Of a stretch of DNA of 64,000 bases, positions 11,373-20,619 are shown piece after piece (position 1 is the stretch's first letter; each line of letters starts with the position of its first letter). A program made the position numbers and the translations under genes. The notes beneath the pieces are model-generated. The model was not told where the DNA came from, ran no database searches, and saw only the letters and a program-made list of their open reading frames with translations. Origin of the DNA: Methylocapsa acidiphila B2 (GTDB taxonomy: Bacteria > Pseudomonadota > Alphaproteobacteria > Rhizobiales > Beijerinckiaceae). The DNA is taken from contig NZ_KE386496.1 of NCBI RefSeq assembly GCF_000427445.1, forward strand, positions 248,001 to 312,000, given 5' to 3'.

Positions 11373-11690
11373 TCACTCCGGGCCGGCGAGCTCCGCGAGC
11401 GATGCCGAGATCGTCCCGACCTCCGGCCATTCGAGCTTCAAAGGCTGCTCCGCGCCCTCGAGCAGCAGGCCGTCCGGCGTCACCTTGGCCGAGAAGTCGA
11501 GATCGCTCGCGATCGGGCTCATGTAGACTTCATCGACCTTGCTCTTGCCGTTGCGCACGGCGGCGAGCGCGCGGGACAGCGTTCGCGCTTCTTGCAGCGT
11601 GAAATCGAAGCTGCGGCCGTCAGAGAGCGCGAGCCGGAGCATGGCGCCGAGGCCCCGATGGGTTGCTTGAATCACCGAGCTCTTGCTCAT
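11373..11690 (-). CDS. Hypothetical protein, 105 aa
   Basis: Not recognised. The sequence has an alternating polar and hydrophobic pattern (LRLALSDGRSFDFTLQEARTLSRALAAV) that suggests a small beta-rich plus helical domain, with no signal peptide or membrane segment. It is the last of three consecutive small minus-strand genes (12120-12683, 11757-12095, this one) with gaps of 24 and 66 bases that may form an operon. No catalytic motif was seen. Confidence 0.6.
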   Translation of the reverse strand: MSKSSVIQATHRGLGAMLRLALSDGRSFDFTLQEARTLSRALAAVRNGKSKVDEVYMSPIASDLDFSAKVTPDGLLLEGAEQPLKLEWPEVGTISASLAELAGPE

Positions 11691-11756
11691 GGGCTTGCGT
11701 CCAATGTCGGAGGGATAGGAACATGTGCTCGACGGGCGGCCGGGGCGAAGCCGTTC

Positions 11757-12095
11757 TCACGTCTCGGATCGGTTGGAGCGGCTCCGCGCTTTCTCTTCGA
11801 CCCAAGTCGAGACCGTGTCGATGAGCCGGATCGCCCCCGGCAGGCGCCCATAGGCGTCGCGTTGGGCCTCCGTCTTCGGTTCGAGCGTGCGCCACCATTC
11901 GATCAATTGCTTGACGAGAGCCCGCGCCGATGAGTCGCCCGGCCCGACGATCAGAGAAGCGACGCCAAAGCTCCGCTCGACGTCCCGGAGGCAGGTCAGG
12001 ACATAGGTTCGATCTTCTGCGCTGAAGGGCAGCGGACCCTCGGGCGCGCGACGCACCATCCGCAGCTCGCTCAGCTCTGGAATATAGTCTTTCAT
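11757..12095 (-). CDS. Hypothetical protein, 112 aa
   Basis: Not recognised. A soluble, mostly helical protein starting MKDYIPELSELRMVRRAPEG with a Trp-rich helix LIEWWRTLEPKTEAQRDAYG and an Arg/Ser-rich tail. It is the middle gene of a possible three-gene minus-strand operon. There is no membrane segment or known motif. Confidence 0.55.
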   Translation of the reverse strand: MKDYIPELSELRMVRRAPEGPLPFSAEDRTYVLTCLRDVERSFGVASLIVGPGDSSARALVKQLIEWWRTLEPKTEAQRDAYGRLPGAIRLIDTVSTWVEEKARSRSNRSET

Positions 12096-12119
12096 AACTG
12101 CCGCGCCTTCATTCCCCGG

Positions 12120-12683
12120 TCAGGCCCGGCTCGGCGTGCGAAGGCCTTGTTCGAGCCGCTCGGCCGCTCGTGCAAAGGCGTCGGCCTTGCGGCGAAGACC
12201 GGCTGCGAGATCTACGGCGATGGCGCTTTCCGCGAGAGCGTCTGGCGCGGCGCCCAATGCGGTCTCCCAATCTGGGCCATGGAGGAGCTCGGCGGCTTCC
12301 AAAACATGCGTGCGCCATTGATCCGGCGCCGCGCGCGCCGCCGTGCTCGCGACCCCGGAGCCGATCGCGGCCGGCTCGTCCAGTTCCTGCGCGGCGTCCG
12401 CGAGCCGCGCTATTTCCGGCAGCACAGCGCGAAGCGCCTCCGCGCTCGAAAAAGGCAGGAGCCATGACCGCTTGTTTGCGCGCCACTTGGCTTTCGGCAT
12501 CCAGCGCAACAGGCGGTTCAGCGCCTCGCTATAGCCGGTCGCGATAACGATTCCTTCGTCGACGATTCGCACCCAAGGCGTGGGCGGAAAAGGATTGGAG
12601 GCAAGGGCCTCTCGGGCGGCTCGCTCGGCGTCTATTTCAGGCGGCATGATGGGCTCTTGCCGAAGGCTCAGGGGCGTCGACAT
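12120..12683 (-). CDS. Hypothetical protein, 187 aa
   Basis: Not recognised with certainty. The N-terminal half contains WVRIVDEGIVIATGYSEAL followed by MPKAKWRANKRSWLLPF, which resembles the small HARP-like module seen in some DNA-annealing helicases, but there is no helicase here. The C-terminal half is Ala-rich and helical. It would head the three-gene minus-strand set. A second in-frame ATG at 12647 could be the real start; neither has a strong ribosome binding site. Confidence 0.55.
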   Translation of the reverse strand: MSTPLSLRQEPIMPPEIDAERAAREALASNPFPPTPWVRIVDEGIVIATGYSEALNRLLRWMPKAKWRANKRSWLLPFSSAEALRAVLPEIARLADAAQELDEPAAIGSGVASTAARAAPDQWRTHVLEAAELLHGPDWETALGAAPDALAESAIAVDLAAGLRRKADAFARAAERLEQGLRTPSRA

Positions 12684-12810
12684 GGAATGTGCGATGCCCA
12701 GACAAGCAAGAGTTGCGCCGCCAGCCGCGCAAGCCGGAACGGCGCCATTCCTGCGTGAAAAAGTCGAATTCCCAAGGCATTCATGTTAGTGGTTGGAGGG
12801 GAGTACGGCC

Positions 12811-13566
12811 ATGACGAAAGCAGCTTCCGTCTCGGCGGCGATTCTCGTCATCGGCGATGAGATCCTGTCGGGGCGCACAAAGGACAAGAACATCGGCTAT
12901 ATCGCCGATTATCTCGCCAAGATCGGCATTGATCTTCGCGAAGCGCGCGTCGTGGGCGACGTCAAGAGCGAAATCGTGGCCGCGGTCAACGCGCTCCGTT
13001 CCCGCTATGACTATCTGTTCACGACCGGAGGGATCGGGCCGACGCATGACGACATCACCGCCGACGCTGTGGCGGCGGCGTTCGGCGTCGATATTATCGA
13101 GGATCCACGCGCCATCGCGCTCTTGCTGGAGCGGATCGCGCCGGAAGAGCTCAACGAGGCGCGCCGGCGCATGGCGCGCATTCCGCGCGGCGCCGCGCTG
13201 GTCGAGAATAGAATATCGAAGGCGCCGGGATTTTGGATCGGCAATGTCGTCGTGATGGCCGGGGTGCCCGCGATCATGCAATCCATGCTGGATCATGTCG
13301 CGCCGCGGCTCGCGACGGGCGTGCGCATCGTGGCGCAAACCATTCCGGCCCGCGGTCTGCGCGAGGGCGATTACGCAGCTGCTCTCGGCGATGTCGCAGC
13401 CGCGAATCCGGAGCTGTCGATCGGCTCCTATCCCTCGTTCCGCGATGGCGGATTCCATAATGAAATCGTCGTTCGCGGACGCGATGCGGCGCGGGTCGGC
13501 GAGATAGCGGCGGCTATCGACGCAATGCTTTCGCGCCTCTCCGAGCGGCGGCGCGAGGAAATATGA
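12811..13566 (+). CDS. Molybdopterin-binding (MoaB/CinA N-domain) protein
   Basis: A 251-residue protein with the domain shared by CinA, MoaB and Mog[18 protein letters not shown] at the start and [20 protein letters not shown] in the middle. It lacks the C-terminal nicotinamide-mononucleotide deamidase domain of full CinA, so it should not be called CinA without care. ATG 12811 is preceded by GGAGGGGAG; an alternative TTG at 12793 overlaps that site. Its last codons overlap the start of gpt (ATGA), so the two are translationally coupled. Confidence 0.85.
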   Translation: MTKAASVSAAILVIGDEILSGRTKDKNIGYIADYLAKIGIDLREARVVGDVKSEIVAAVNALRSRYDYLFTTGGIGPTHDDITADAVAAAFGVDIIEDPRAIALLLERIAPEELNEARRRMARIPRGAALVENRISKAPGFWIGNVVVMAGVPAIMQSMLDHVAPRLATGVRIVAQTIPARGLREGDYAAALGDVAAANPELSIGSYPSFRDGGFHNEIVVRGRDAARVGEIAAAIDAMLSRLSERRREEI

Positions 13567-14081
13567 CGACGACGCCCGGAGCTAAGACGCCTTTCGTGGA
13601 AAAGGCCTTTCACGTCTCCTGGGATCAGTTCCATCGCGACGCGCGGGCCTTGGCCTGGCGTCTGAACGGCTCCGCGCCATTCACCGGCGTCGTGGCGATC
13701 ACCCGGGGAGGCCTCGTGCCGGCCGCGATCGTGGCGCGCGAGCTCGACATGCGGATTATCGACACGTTCTGCGTTGCAAGCTATGTCGCGGAGAGCGTTC
13801 GGTCGGAAGTCCGAGTGTTGAAAAACGTGTCGCCGGAGCTGGGCCGGACCGAGGGAGAAGGATTGCTCGTCGTCGACGATCTCGTCGACACGGGCGCGAC
13901 GATCATGGTTGTCCGCGCCCTGCTGCCGAAGGCGCATGTCGCGACCGTTTACGCCAAGCCGCTCGGGCGGCCGCTCGTCGACACATTCATCACCGAGGTC
14001 TCGCAGGACACCTGGATCTATTTTCCATGGGACCTCGGCTTGAGCTTCCAGGCGCCGATCGCCGGCTCGGAACGCGGCTGA
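13563..14081 (+). CDS. gpt: Xanthine-guanine phosphoribosyltransferase
   Basis: A 172-residue purine salvage enzyme that joins guanine or xanthine to phosphoribosyl pyrophosphate. The phosphoribosyl-binding loop [13 protein letters not shown] and the [12 protein letters not shown] segment match Gpt, and the length fits. It overlaps the upstream gene by four bases. It is followed by a convergent gap of 78 bases before the PepSY gene. Confidence 0.92.
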   Translation: MTTTPGAKTPFVEKAFHVSWDQFHRDARALAWRLNGSAPFTGVVAITRGGLVPAAIVARELDMRIIDTFCVASYVAESVRSEVRVLKNVSPELGRTEGEGLLVVDDLVDTGATIMVVRALLPKAHVATVYAKPLGRPLVDTFITEVSQDTWIYFPWDLGLSFQAPIAGSERG

Positions 14082-14159
14082 CGTTCCTTCGCTCGAAACG
14101 CGAACCCCTTCGCGTCTTATCGTCGCCTGCGCTCCGCGAGAGCGGTCGCGTGGCCGGGC

Positions 14160-15716
14160 CTAGTTCATCCGTCCGCTCATCGCTTGGCTTTGTCCTTCCG
14201 TCGACGCCCCAGCGAGCCGCGGCGGCGCAATTTTGATGTCGACGGTGCGACGCAAGCGCCGCCAACCGATGACGACCGAACTCAGCGCCAAAACCAGTCC
14301 GAGGCTAATCCAGATCGTGATCCAGACGATCCAAACCGCATGCTGATGAAGCCAGCCGAAGTCCCAATGATGCAAAGCGACGTAGAGCCATCGATAAGCG
14401 CGCCGGCTTGAATCGATCTTTGTGACCAGACGTCCATCCTGCGGATCGATGTAAAGAGACGTATGCGCGCTGTCCGAAAGATCGATGCGCATGACCGGAA
14501 GCGGTCTGTCGAGGGCGCCTTGTCGCCGGTTCGGATAATAGTAGGAATCATAATTCGTCAGTAGCGCTTGGCCGGCTATGGCTTGCTCGCCGGCCAAGCG
14601 CTGCGCGGCGGCGAGAAGCGCATCCTTGTCGAGGCCGACGTCGCTCACGTCGAGCGCGATCCGACGTCCGCTGCGGTCATAGGCCAGCAGTTGCGCCTGA
14701 TCGCCGAGGTGGCTCCAGCCGATCTCGACCACGCTTTCCCTCAATTCCGGCGAAAGCTCCGGCGCATGCGCGGCAATGGTCGAGGGCCAATCGCCGCCGC
14801 GGAATCGCGCAAGCTCCTCGGGACTCGCGGTGGGCTCCGAAAATATCTGCATCGGATTTGTCGATAGAGCGCCGCTGAAGGCCCAAAGCACGGCGAAGGC
14901 GCCGCCGATGAGGCCGGCCCAAAAATGATAGCGCAACCAAAACTCTCGATAGGGCTGCGTGCGGCCTCCGGAATAAGTGCGTCCGCCAAAAAAGCCGGGC
15001 TTCCAGCGGAGCCAGCCGATCACAATGCCCGTGGCGCCCGCGACGAAAGCGAAAAGGCCGCACCAGAAAAGCGTGTTGCGACGCAGGTCGCCGGCGCGAA
15101 GGAAATCGAGCGGACGAAAGAGATGAATAAAATTGCCCGCATAATAGAGGCTGCGCCGCCACAGCGTGCTGACTTGCAGAACTTCGCCCGTCTTCGCGGA
15201 GACGATCAATTCGGAACCGAAACCATCGTCGACGGCGAAGCGATGAAACGGCTTGTATGCTTGATGGTTGCGCAATGCCGACGAAGCGTCGAACGTATCG
15301 ACATAGCTTACGGCCAGCGGCGCCTTGCCGGAAGTAGAGTCCGCCGCCAGCCAGCGCCGGGCGATGCGCATGGCGTCGTCAACGGAATAGGATCGGATAT
15401 CCCCATCAATCGCGGACGCCGCGAAACGCTCGCCCGAAGCATCCTCGAGCAGCCACACCGGTTCGTCGTCCACGCGGGCGAGGCGGCTGTTGACGATTTC
15501 CTGCCGAGCGTCGTGCACGACTGCGCCGAGCGCCTCGCCGAAGGAAAGCCATGAATTCTCCGGGTGCAAAATTTGCGCGTGCGAGAGGCGGTCTTCAGGC
15601 GTCGTGAGGAGGGAGGAGGAATAGGCGATGATGAGACCGGAGGAAAGCCACAGAAGCATAAAAGACGCGAGCGCGACGCCGACCCAGCGATGCGTGAGGT
15701 AAAGGAGCCGAATCAT
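14160..15716 (-). CDS. PepSY-domain transmembrane protein
   Basis: A 518-residue inner-membrane protein of the PepSY-associated TM family. It starts with TM1 (GVALASFMLLWLSSGLIIAY), has a large periplasmic PepSY region with ISAKTGEVLQVSTLWRR-type sequence, further TMs near WCGLFAFVAGATGIVIGWL and FWAGLIGGAFAVLWAFSGAL, and a last TM near IWISLGLVLALSSVVIGW. Such proteins are often linked to iron-siderophore reduction or other metal uptake and sometimes sit near methylotrophy genes. Here it is downstream of the mxa cluster, separated by a transposase remnant, so a role in methanol oxidation is only a possibility. Confidence 0.8.
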   Translation of the reverse strand: MIRLLYLTHRWVGVALASFMLLWLSSGLIIAYSSSLLTTPEDRLSHAQILHPENSWLSFGEALGAVVHDARQEIVNSRLARVDDEPVWLLEDASGERFAASAIDGDIRSYSVDDAMRIARRWLAADSTSGKAPLAVSYVDTFDASSALRNHQAYKPFHRFAVDDGFGSELIVSAKTGEVLQVSTLWRRSLYYAGNFIHLFRPLDFLRAGDLRRNTLFWCGLFAFVAGATGIVIGWLRWKPGFFGGRTYSGGRTQPYREFWLRYHFWAGLIGGAFAVLWAFSGALSTNPMQIFSEPTASPEELARFRGGDWPSTIAAHAPELSPELRESVVEIGWSHLGDQAQLLAYDRSGRRIALDVSDVGLDKDALLAAAQRLAGEQAIAGQALLTNYDSYYYPNRRQGALDRPLPVMRIDLSDSAHTSLYIDPQDGRLVTKIDSSRRAYRWLYVALHHWDFGWLHQHAVWIVWITIWISLGLVLALSSVVIGWRRLRRTVDIKIAPPRLAGASTEGQSQAMSGRMN

Positions 15717-16062
15717 GGGATTATCCGAAAATCATTGGCGTTAAGTCGATCATTCGTCGCAGCTCGATCCCTTAGACGGCCCCAGCCCATGAGGCGTGAT
15801 CCGAGGAAATTACTATATATCTATAGATTAAATAGAAATATGTGCAAGCGCAAGAACTTGCCAAAAATGGACGAATGTCCAGGCTCCGGCCCGAGATGCG
15901 TTTCCCTAGCCATTGGGGCTAGACGTCGCGCATTTGGAGAGGTCGTCCGCAGGGCGCTTTGGCGTCAGCGATCGCTGAAACAGGCCCCTATTTTCGTGCA
16001 GGTGCGCCTCTTTTATGAGCGGTGCGAGCGCGATGAGCTTTGGGCATATTTTGTAACGGCGA
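15717..16062. other. Gap upstream of the PepSY gene, no gene seen
   Basis: This should contain the PepSY promoter. It holds an AT-rich patch with a perfect palindrome ATCTATAGAT at 15819-15828, a plausible regulator site about 100 bases before the start codon. The part nearer 16000 may be the decayed end of the adjacent ISL3-type element. Confidence 0.4.
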
Positions 16063-16470
16063 TCATGCAAGGGCGACGAGGCGAGATTGCAGGAGGTCGA
16101 TTTTGGCGCGCCCATACATTTGACGCTTCGCAAGTTTCCGTCTGCAGATCTGTCCCTCGACCTGGTCGTTGGACCACGGGGACGCGATCGCGGCAGCGAC
16201 GGCGGCTCAGTTCTTCATCGCGCCGTTTGCAAGCGCAGCGACAAGGCCACCCTTGGCTCGGTCATTCCAGGCGTCGAGTTCGGTTGTTGCCTTGCGTCTG
16301 ATCATGTCGTCAAACTCGACGATCAAATCGCGCGTCTCAGTGACGAGTAAAACGCCGCTTTCGATCGCGACGACCGTCATGGTCTCCACTTTCGTCAGAT
16401 GGTCGCGACTCGTCGTCAACAATGGCGCGATTGTTCGAGCCGCTGGCGCGGCAGGCAGTTGCTGTTGCAT
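16063..16470 (-). pseudogene. ISL3-family transposase C-terminal remnant
   Basis: Read on the minus strand, the frame gives TETRDLIVEFDDMIRRKATT and LDAWNDRAKGGLVAALANG, then a TGA at 16207-16209, then in the same frame SPWSNDQVEGQICRRK and KRQMYGRAKIDLLQSRL before a second stop at 16063-16065. SPWSNGQ-EGQ followed by KRQMYGR is the signature of the C-terminus of ISL3-family transposases. The catalytic N-terminal part is absent and one internal stop breaks the frame, so it is dead. It lies 27 bases from the end of mxaL and probably marks an old insertion at the cluster edge. Confidence 0.75.
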
Positions 16471-16497
16471 CTCATCAGCAAACTCTGCGAGAAATCC

Positions 16498-18072
16498 TTA
16501 TTGCTGTCCCATGCCTTGTTCAGGCGCCGGAGGCCAGACTTCATGGCTTGGGCGGTCTATCGTGCGGATCGGCGACGGAACCCGATTGACGACCGGCGAC
16601 AAGGATTTGATGTAGACAGCGATCGCCCGCGCGTCCGCCACGTCCAATTGGTTGAATTGCGACCGCCAAGGCATCGCCGATGAAAGAATTCGGCCGTCCG
16701 GAGCGCGGCCCTCCTTGAGGGCGCCGACGATGTCGTCGACGCTCCAATTGCCGATCCCGGTTATCGGATCGGGCGTGATGTTTGGAGGAAAAATGCGCCC
16801 CAAGGCGCCGGCCGCGATCGGATGATCCCCGCCGGTCATCAGCCGAGTGACGATAAGATCGCCCGATTCTGTGCGTGGAGAGTGACAGCCGACGCAACCG
16901 GTGATTTTAGAAAGATAGGCGCCTCTCGCCAGCTCATCTGAGGAATCCGCATGCGCTGATCGGGGCGCGAGACAGAGTACGAAAGCGATAGCCGCGGCGC
17001 CGGCGAGCCTGCCTCGGCCCTTTCCGCCGCTAGGCGCATCAGGGCGTCTCGCCGCCGCGCCGGCCCGCTGGCGTCGGTCCTTGCGAGGCTGGATCAAGAG
17101 TCCGGCGGCGCGCCTATCGAGCAATGGCAGCAGCCCATAAACCGTGACGAGAAGCGCGAGGGAAAGTCCGGCGGGAATCCACGCGACGCCGACCGCGACA
17201 TAAGCGGGGCGTTGCGCAACGGCGGCGTCCAAAGCGGTCATGAGGCTTGGAACGCTCTCGAGATGGGCGTAGCGAAGGCCAGTTTCCGCGGCCAGATCTT
17301 TGAGATGCGCCTCATCGACAGCAGATAGATATTCATGGCCGCCCGCTGCAGTCCCGCCGAAAGGCGCGTTGCGGGGATTAAAGCCTTCCCTTTCCTCGGC
17401 GCCTGGAGGCGGCGGCGCGCTCATGTTCTCGTTGGGAACGTCGCTGGGTCGCCAGAACCCCGTCTCTTGGCCAAACTCATCGAATTTCGGAATCGGCGAA
17501 AGATCATATCCGCCGACGCCAATGACCAACCCTTTAACCTGACCCGCTTTGCCCTCGAATTGCGGCCCCCCCGTCCAAGGGAGCGGCGGCGCTTCCTGGC
17601 CGTCGCTCATGAAAATAAGGTCGGCGCCGAGTTCATCGGCTAAAGCTACGGATCGAAAAAATCCGCTTGCAATGTGGCTTTCGCCTTCCCACCCCATGCG
17701 CCAATCAAGCGCTGCGATTTCACGATCCAGCGTTTCGAAATTATCGCAAATCTCGGTTGGTTCGAATAGGAGAAATGGGCGACGTTCCGCGAAGATCGCA
17801 AGCCCCATCCGCGACTGGCATGGTAGGCCGACCAACATGTGGCGCAACGTGTCCTTCACCATGGCGAGGCGGCTGACGGCTTCTCCGCGCAGCTGATAAT
17901 CACGCGTATTCATGCTGCCTGTGATGTCCACCACGGCGAGGAGATCGAATGTTTGGCGTTGGAGGTGGAGTGGCGGCAGGACCATGGCAAGGCACAGCAA
18001 GAACGCGGCTGCCGCCGTGAGCTGGAACCGGAGATCGTGCAACGCCGGAATGGCCGTCGGCAAAAATTTCAC
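16498..18072 (-). CDS. mxaL: MxaL-like von Willebrand protein fused to a cytochrome c domain
   Basis: A 524-residue protein. Residues 1-320 match MxaL, a membrane-anchored von Willebrand A protein needed for calcium insertion and activity of methanol dehydrogenase: TM at about 18-34, metal-site-like DITGSMN at 49-55, second TM at about 292-318. After a basic linker comes a third hydrophobic segment (about 356-376) ending in AHAD like a signal peptide, then a class I cytochrome c domain with CVGCH at 393-397 and a possible Met ligand in SSAMPW at about 467. Ordinary MxaL ends after the second TM, so this is a fusion. The start overlaps the mxaK stop (ATGA). Confidence 0.82.
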   Translation of the reverse strand: MKFLPTAIPALHDLRFQLTAAAAFLLCLAMVLPPLHLQRQTFDLLAVVDITGSMNTRDYQLRGEAVSRLAMVKDTLRHMLVGLPCQSRMGLAIFAERRPFLLFEPTEICDNFETLDREIAALDWRMGWEGESHIASGFFRSVALADELGADLIFMSDGQEAPPLPWTGGPQFEGKAGQVKGLVIGVGGYDLSPIPKFDEFGQETGFWRPSDVPNENMSAPPPPGAEEREGFNPRNAPFGGTAAGGHEYLSAVDEAHLKDLAAETGLRYAHLESVPSLMTALDAAVAQRPAYVAVGVAWIPAGLSLALLVTVYGLLPLLDRRAAGLLIQPRKDRRQRAGAAARRPDAPSGGKGRGRLAGAAAIAFVLCLAPRSAHADSSDELARGAYLSKITGCVGCHSPRTESGDLIVTRLMTGGDHPIAAGALGRIFPPNITPDPITGIGNWSVDDIVGALKEGRAPDGRILSSAMPWRSQFNQLDVADARAIAVYIKSLSPVVNRVPSPIRTIDRPSHEVWPPAPEQGMGQQ

Positions 18073-18695
18073 GGCAAGCCCTCCGGGACGCCCGGCATGT
18101 CCGGCCAGAGTTGCTTCGACGCGGGCAGCGTATCGCCTTCGTTTTCCTGGCCAAAGGAAAAGTCGCGCACAAGACGCAGAGCCACGTCGAGATTATATTT
18201 CGTATTCCAATCGCTCGGATCCAATTCGAGCGCGCGTCGATAATTCTGCTTGGCGAGATTGACGAATGGGACGGCGGCGCTGAGATCGCCGTTGGAGATC
18301 AGCACAAAGGCTTGTCTCAGGCGCGCATTGCCGAGGTTGAAAAGAAGGTTTCGATAGACTTTTTGATCGTCGCGCCGCGCGAGCAATTCCAGAAGCCCTT
18401 GCGTCTCATCGATGCGTTGATGCGCCAGCAGGAAGCCGGCGCGCGCGAAAATCACCGCGGCGGATGCATCACTACTGATTTTGACGTCTTGATCCGCACG
18501 CAACGCGGCGATCGTGCGGTTGTCGGAAAGGCGCGCGAGCCAGGTCGCGCCGGCCGCGATCAGCCAGACGAGCGATGCAAGAAGAACGAAGCCGGCGACC
18601 AGGTCGACCGCTTGGTGAAACACGCGACGGACGGCGTTGAACCGCATCCATTTCCTTTGTGGCCATTTTTGTGAAAGGTCCCTTGCGCTGCTCAT
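18069..18695 (-). CDS. mxaK: Methanol dehydrogenase accessory protein MxaK
   Basis: A 208-residue protein with one N-terminal TM (AVDLVAGFVLLASLVWLIAAGATWL) and a TPR-like region around NLGNARLRQAFVLISNG and YRRALELDPSDWNTKYNLD, as in MxaK. In Methylobacterium mxaACKL mutants have inactive methanol dehydrogenase lacking calcium; the exact role of MxaK is unknown. It is coupled by four-base overlaps to mxaC upstream and mxaL downstream. Confidence 0.85.
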   Translation of the reverse strand: MSSARDLSQKWPQRKWMRFNAVRRVFHQAVDLVAGFVLLASLVWLIAAGATWLARLSDNRTIAALRADQDVKISSDASAAVIFARAGFLLAHQRIDETQGLLELLARRDDQKVYRNLLFNLGNARLRQAFVLISNGDLSAAVPFVNLAKQNYRRALELDPSDWNTKYNLDVALRLVRDFSFGQENEGDTLPASKQLWPDMPGVPEGLP

Positions 18696-19705
18696 GATGA
18701 AACGGCTGCCTTTGGCTTGCGAGGCGCGCCTGTTTGGCTCCCTAGCTGGCGCTCTGCGAAGCGCGTCGCGAGTAGCGCTAGAAGCGCGGATAAAGCGACC
18801 GCGTAGGCGTGGTTCGAATAGTCGCGGCGCGGCGTTTGCTCGAAATAGATCGTCGGGCTGGTCTCCAGTCGGTTGATCGCCTCGACGGCCGTCCGAATCG
18901 CGTCCGGGTTGTCCGCCTCGAACGCGCGATAAGGGACGCCGAGGCTTTCAAAGAAGCGATGAAGGGCTGCGGGCGCATCTCTGTCAGGTAAGGCCTCGGT
19001 CTCGAAAAGGCCTGGATCGCCATCAGTGCGAAGGTAAAGATAGTAGAGATGCGCGTTGAGTTTCAACGCCTCGGCGCGAATTTTTTCCTGGACTAACCGA
19101 TCGATGACGCCGGCGCCATCCGATACGAAAAGGACGACGCGCGTTGCGGTCTGATCGTCGCCCTCGAACGTCGTCAGGGCCAAGCCGAGTCCGCGCCCGA
19201 TATCGGTATGCGCGAGAGCAGGGCGGTTCATTGCGTCAAGGGCGGCCATGATCGGCGCGCGTTTCGCAGTCATCGGCATAGCCAAGATCGGCGAGGTCGA
19301 AAACGCAACGACCGCGAATTGATCATGTGGTCTTTTCGAGAAAAGTTCTTTGACTAGCCGGACTGCGGCTGCCGTTTTGGATTCCTCGCGTCCGTTCGGA
19401 GTCCGATTGGCGAAGGTTTGATCCATGCTCACGCTGCGGTCGAGCAACAGGACGATATGCGCTCCTTCGCCTATGCGCTCGATATTGTCGCGCTTGCGGT
19501 GCAGGCCGGCGACGCCAAGGATCAAGGCCGCGACGCATGTCGCCGCAACCAAGCGCAGAAACCCGTCGAAGCAGGTTGAGAGCAGGTCCCTCGGCATGAG
19601 CGCCAGCCATGGGTAGGCGTGAGCCTTTTGACCCGGATTGATCAAGGGGATAAGCGCTAAGACGAGCAGCCACAGAAGCTCCGGATGATCGAAGGAGAAA
19701 CTCAT
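18692..19705 (-). CDS. mxaC: Methanol dehydrogenase accessory protein MxaC (von Willebrand A domain)
   Basis: A 337-residue membrane protein: two N-terminal TMs (LLWLLVLALIPLI and LVAATCVAALILGVAG), a von Willebrand A domain with the metal site DRSVS at 89-93, and a C-terminal TM (YAVALSALLALLATRFA) near the end. It is expected to work with MxaA, MxaK and MxaL in calcium loading. The start at 19705 was chosen because it overlaps the mxaA stop as ATGA and because the protein then begins MSFSFDHPELLW, the typical BatA-type N-terminus; a longer frame to 19741 exists. Confidence 0.87.
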   Translation of the reverse strand: MSFSFDHPELLWLLVLALIPLINPGQKAHAYPWLALMPRDLLSTCFDGFLRLVAATCVAALILGVAGLHRKRDNIERIGEGAHIVLLLDRSVSMDQTFANRTPNGREESKTAAAVRLVKELFSKRPHDQFAVVAFSTSPILAMPMTAKRAPIMAALDAMNRPALAHTDIGRGLGLALTTFEGDDQTATRVVLFVSDGAGVIDRLVQEKIRAEALKLNAHLYYLYLRTDGDPGLFETEALPDRDAPAALHRFFESLGVPYRAFEADNPDAIRTAVEAINRLETSPTIYFEQTPRRDYSNHAYAVALSALLALLATRFAERQLGSQTGAPRKPKAAVSS

Positions 19706-20610
19706 CGCAGCCCACGCTCTACAGCGCTCAATTTTTGGCACAGGCCAACAGCGTCATGGAGGGAAAATGCGCTGGCGGCGCGGCGATCGGATTCAAAAAA
19801 CAAACGGCGGGACGCGTCGAAGAATGCCGCGATTTCGACTCTGCATGACTGAAATTGCGGATGGGCGGAGAGAAACGAGTTGAGATCGTCGGCGAGGACA
19901 ACGCGCTCACCGGTCTTGTTGAAAGCAAGATGTAGCAGCGACAGCGCTTTGCGATAGACATCCTCTCGGGGGGCCTTTTTCGCAAGTGTCTTCAGGCGTC
20001 TTGCCGCATTTGTGAAAGGGCGCGCCGGCCGTGAGTGGAACGGAGGCCAAGCGTGGCCGAAAGCGAGCGCGAGATAGGACGCCACAGCGGCGAAGCCCGC
20101 GACAAAGGCGCCAGCGCGCGTGCGAGCAAGATCTTCCTCATAAGCCGCAATATCTGGCTGGAGGAATGTATTGTCTTTGCTTTCCTTCGGCGCCACTTCC
20201 CGAATTGGCGAGGAAAGGAACGACCATTCCGGCGCGGTCGCCGCAATCGTTTGCTCCGCCGTGTCGAAAAGGAGCTGAAAGCCTGGAATCTTCAGCCAAT
20301 GGGGCTCGAGTGGATCGTAGAAGGTTTGATAGGTCAGCTTCAAACGATAGCGCACGGCGCCGTCCGCCGCAGGCTCCGAGACGGTTTGGATGGCTTTTAG
20401 CGTGAGCCAATAGTTCAGCGGACCCGGCGCTGGAAGAGATGATGTCTTCAACACTGTGCCAGCGTCGACCAAAACGACGACCTCGTTGGCAATAAGATCG
20501 CCTATGAAATATCCGAAAAGCCTGGGCTTATGAAGCTCGACCGATCGCACCTGCGCCATGGCCGGCGCGGTCGAAAGGATGAGGCAAAAGCCATAGGCTA
20601 GAACGCGCAT
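19702..20610 (-). CDS. mxaA: Methanol dehydrogenase accessory protein MxaA
   Basis: A 302-residue protein with a signal peptide (cleavage near AMAQ, residue 20), a periplasmic region containing GYFIGDLI and a single TM at about residues 165-185 (AGAFVAGFAAVASYLALAFG). The order R-S-A-C-K-L identifies it as MxaA, required for calcium incorporation into methanol dehydrogenase. It starts nine bases after mxaS and overlaps mxaC by four bases. Confidence 0.85.
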   Translation of the reverse strand: MRVLAYGFCLILSTAPAMAQVRSVELHKPRLFGYFIGDLIANEVVVLVDAGTVLKTSSLPAPGPLNYWLTLKAIQTVSEPAADGAVRYRLKLTYQTFYDPLEPHWLKIPGFQLLFDTAEQTIAATAPEWSFLSSPIREVAPKESKDNTFLQPDIAAYEEDLARTRAGAFVAGFAAVASYLALAFGHAWPPFHSRPARPFTNAARRLKTLAKKAPREDVYRKALSLLHLAFNKTGERVVLADDLNSFLSAHPQFQSCRVEIAAFFDASRRLFFESDRRAASAFSLHDAVGLCQKLSAVERGLR

Positions 20611-20619
20611 TCGGAATCC

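Noticed and set aside
12811-13566. Full CinA
   Set aside because: The C-terminal deamidase domain is absent, so only the MoaB-like domain is claimed.
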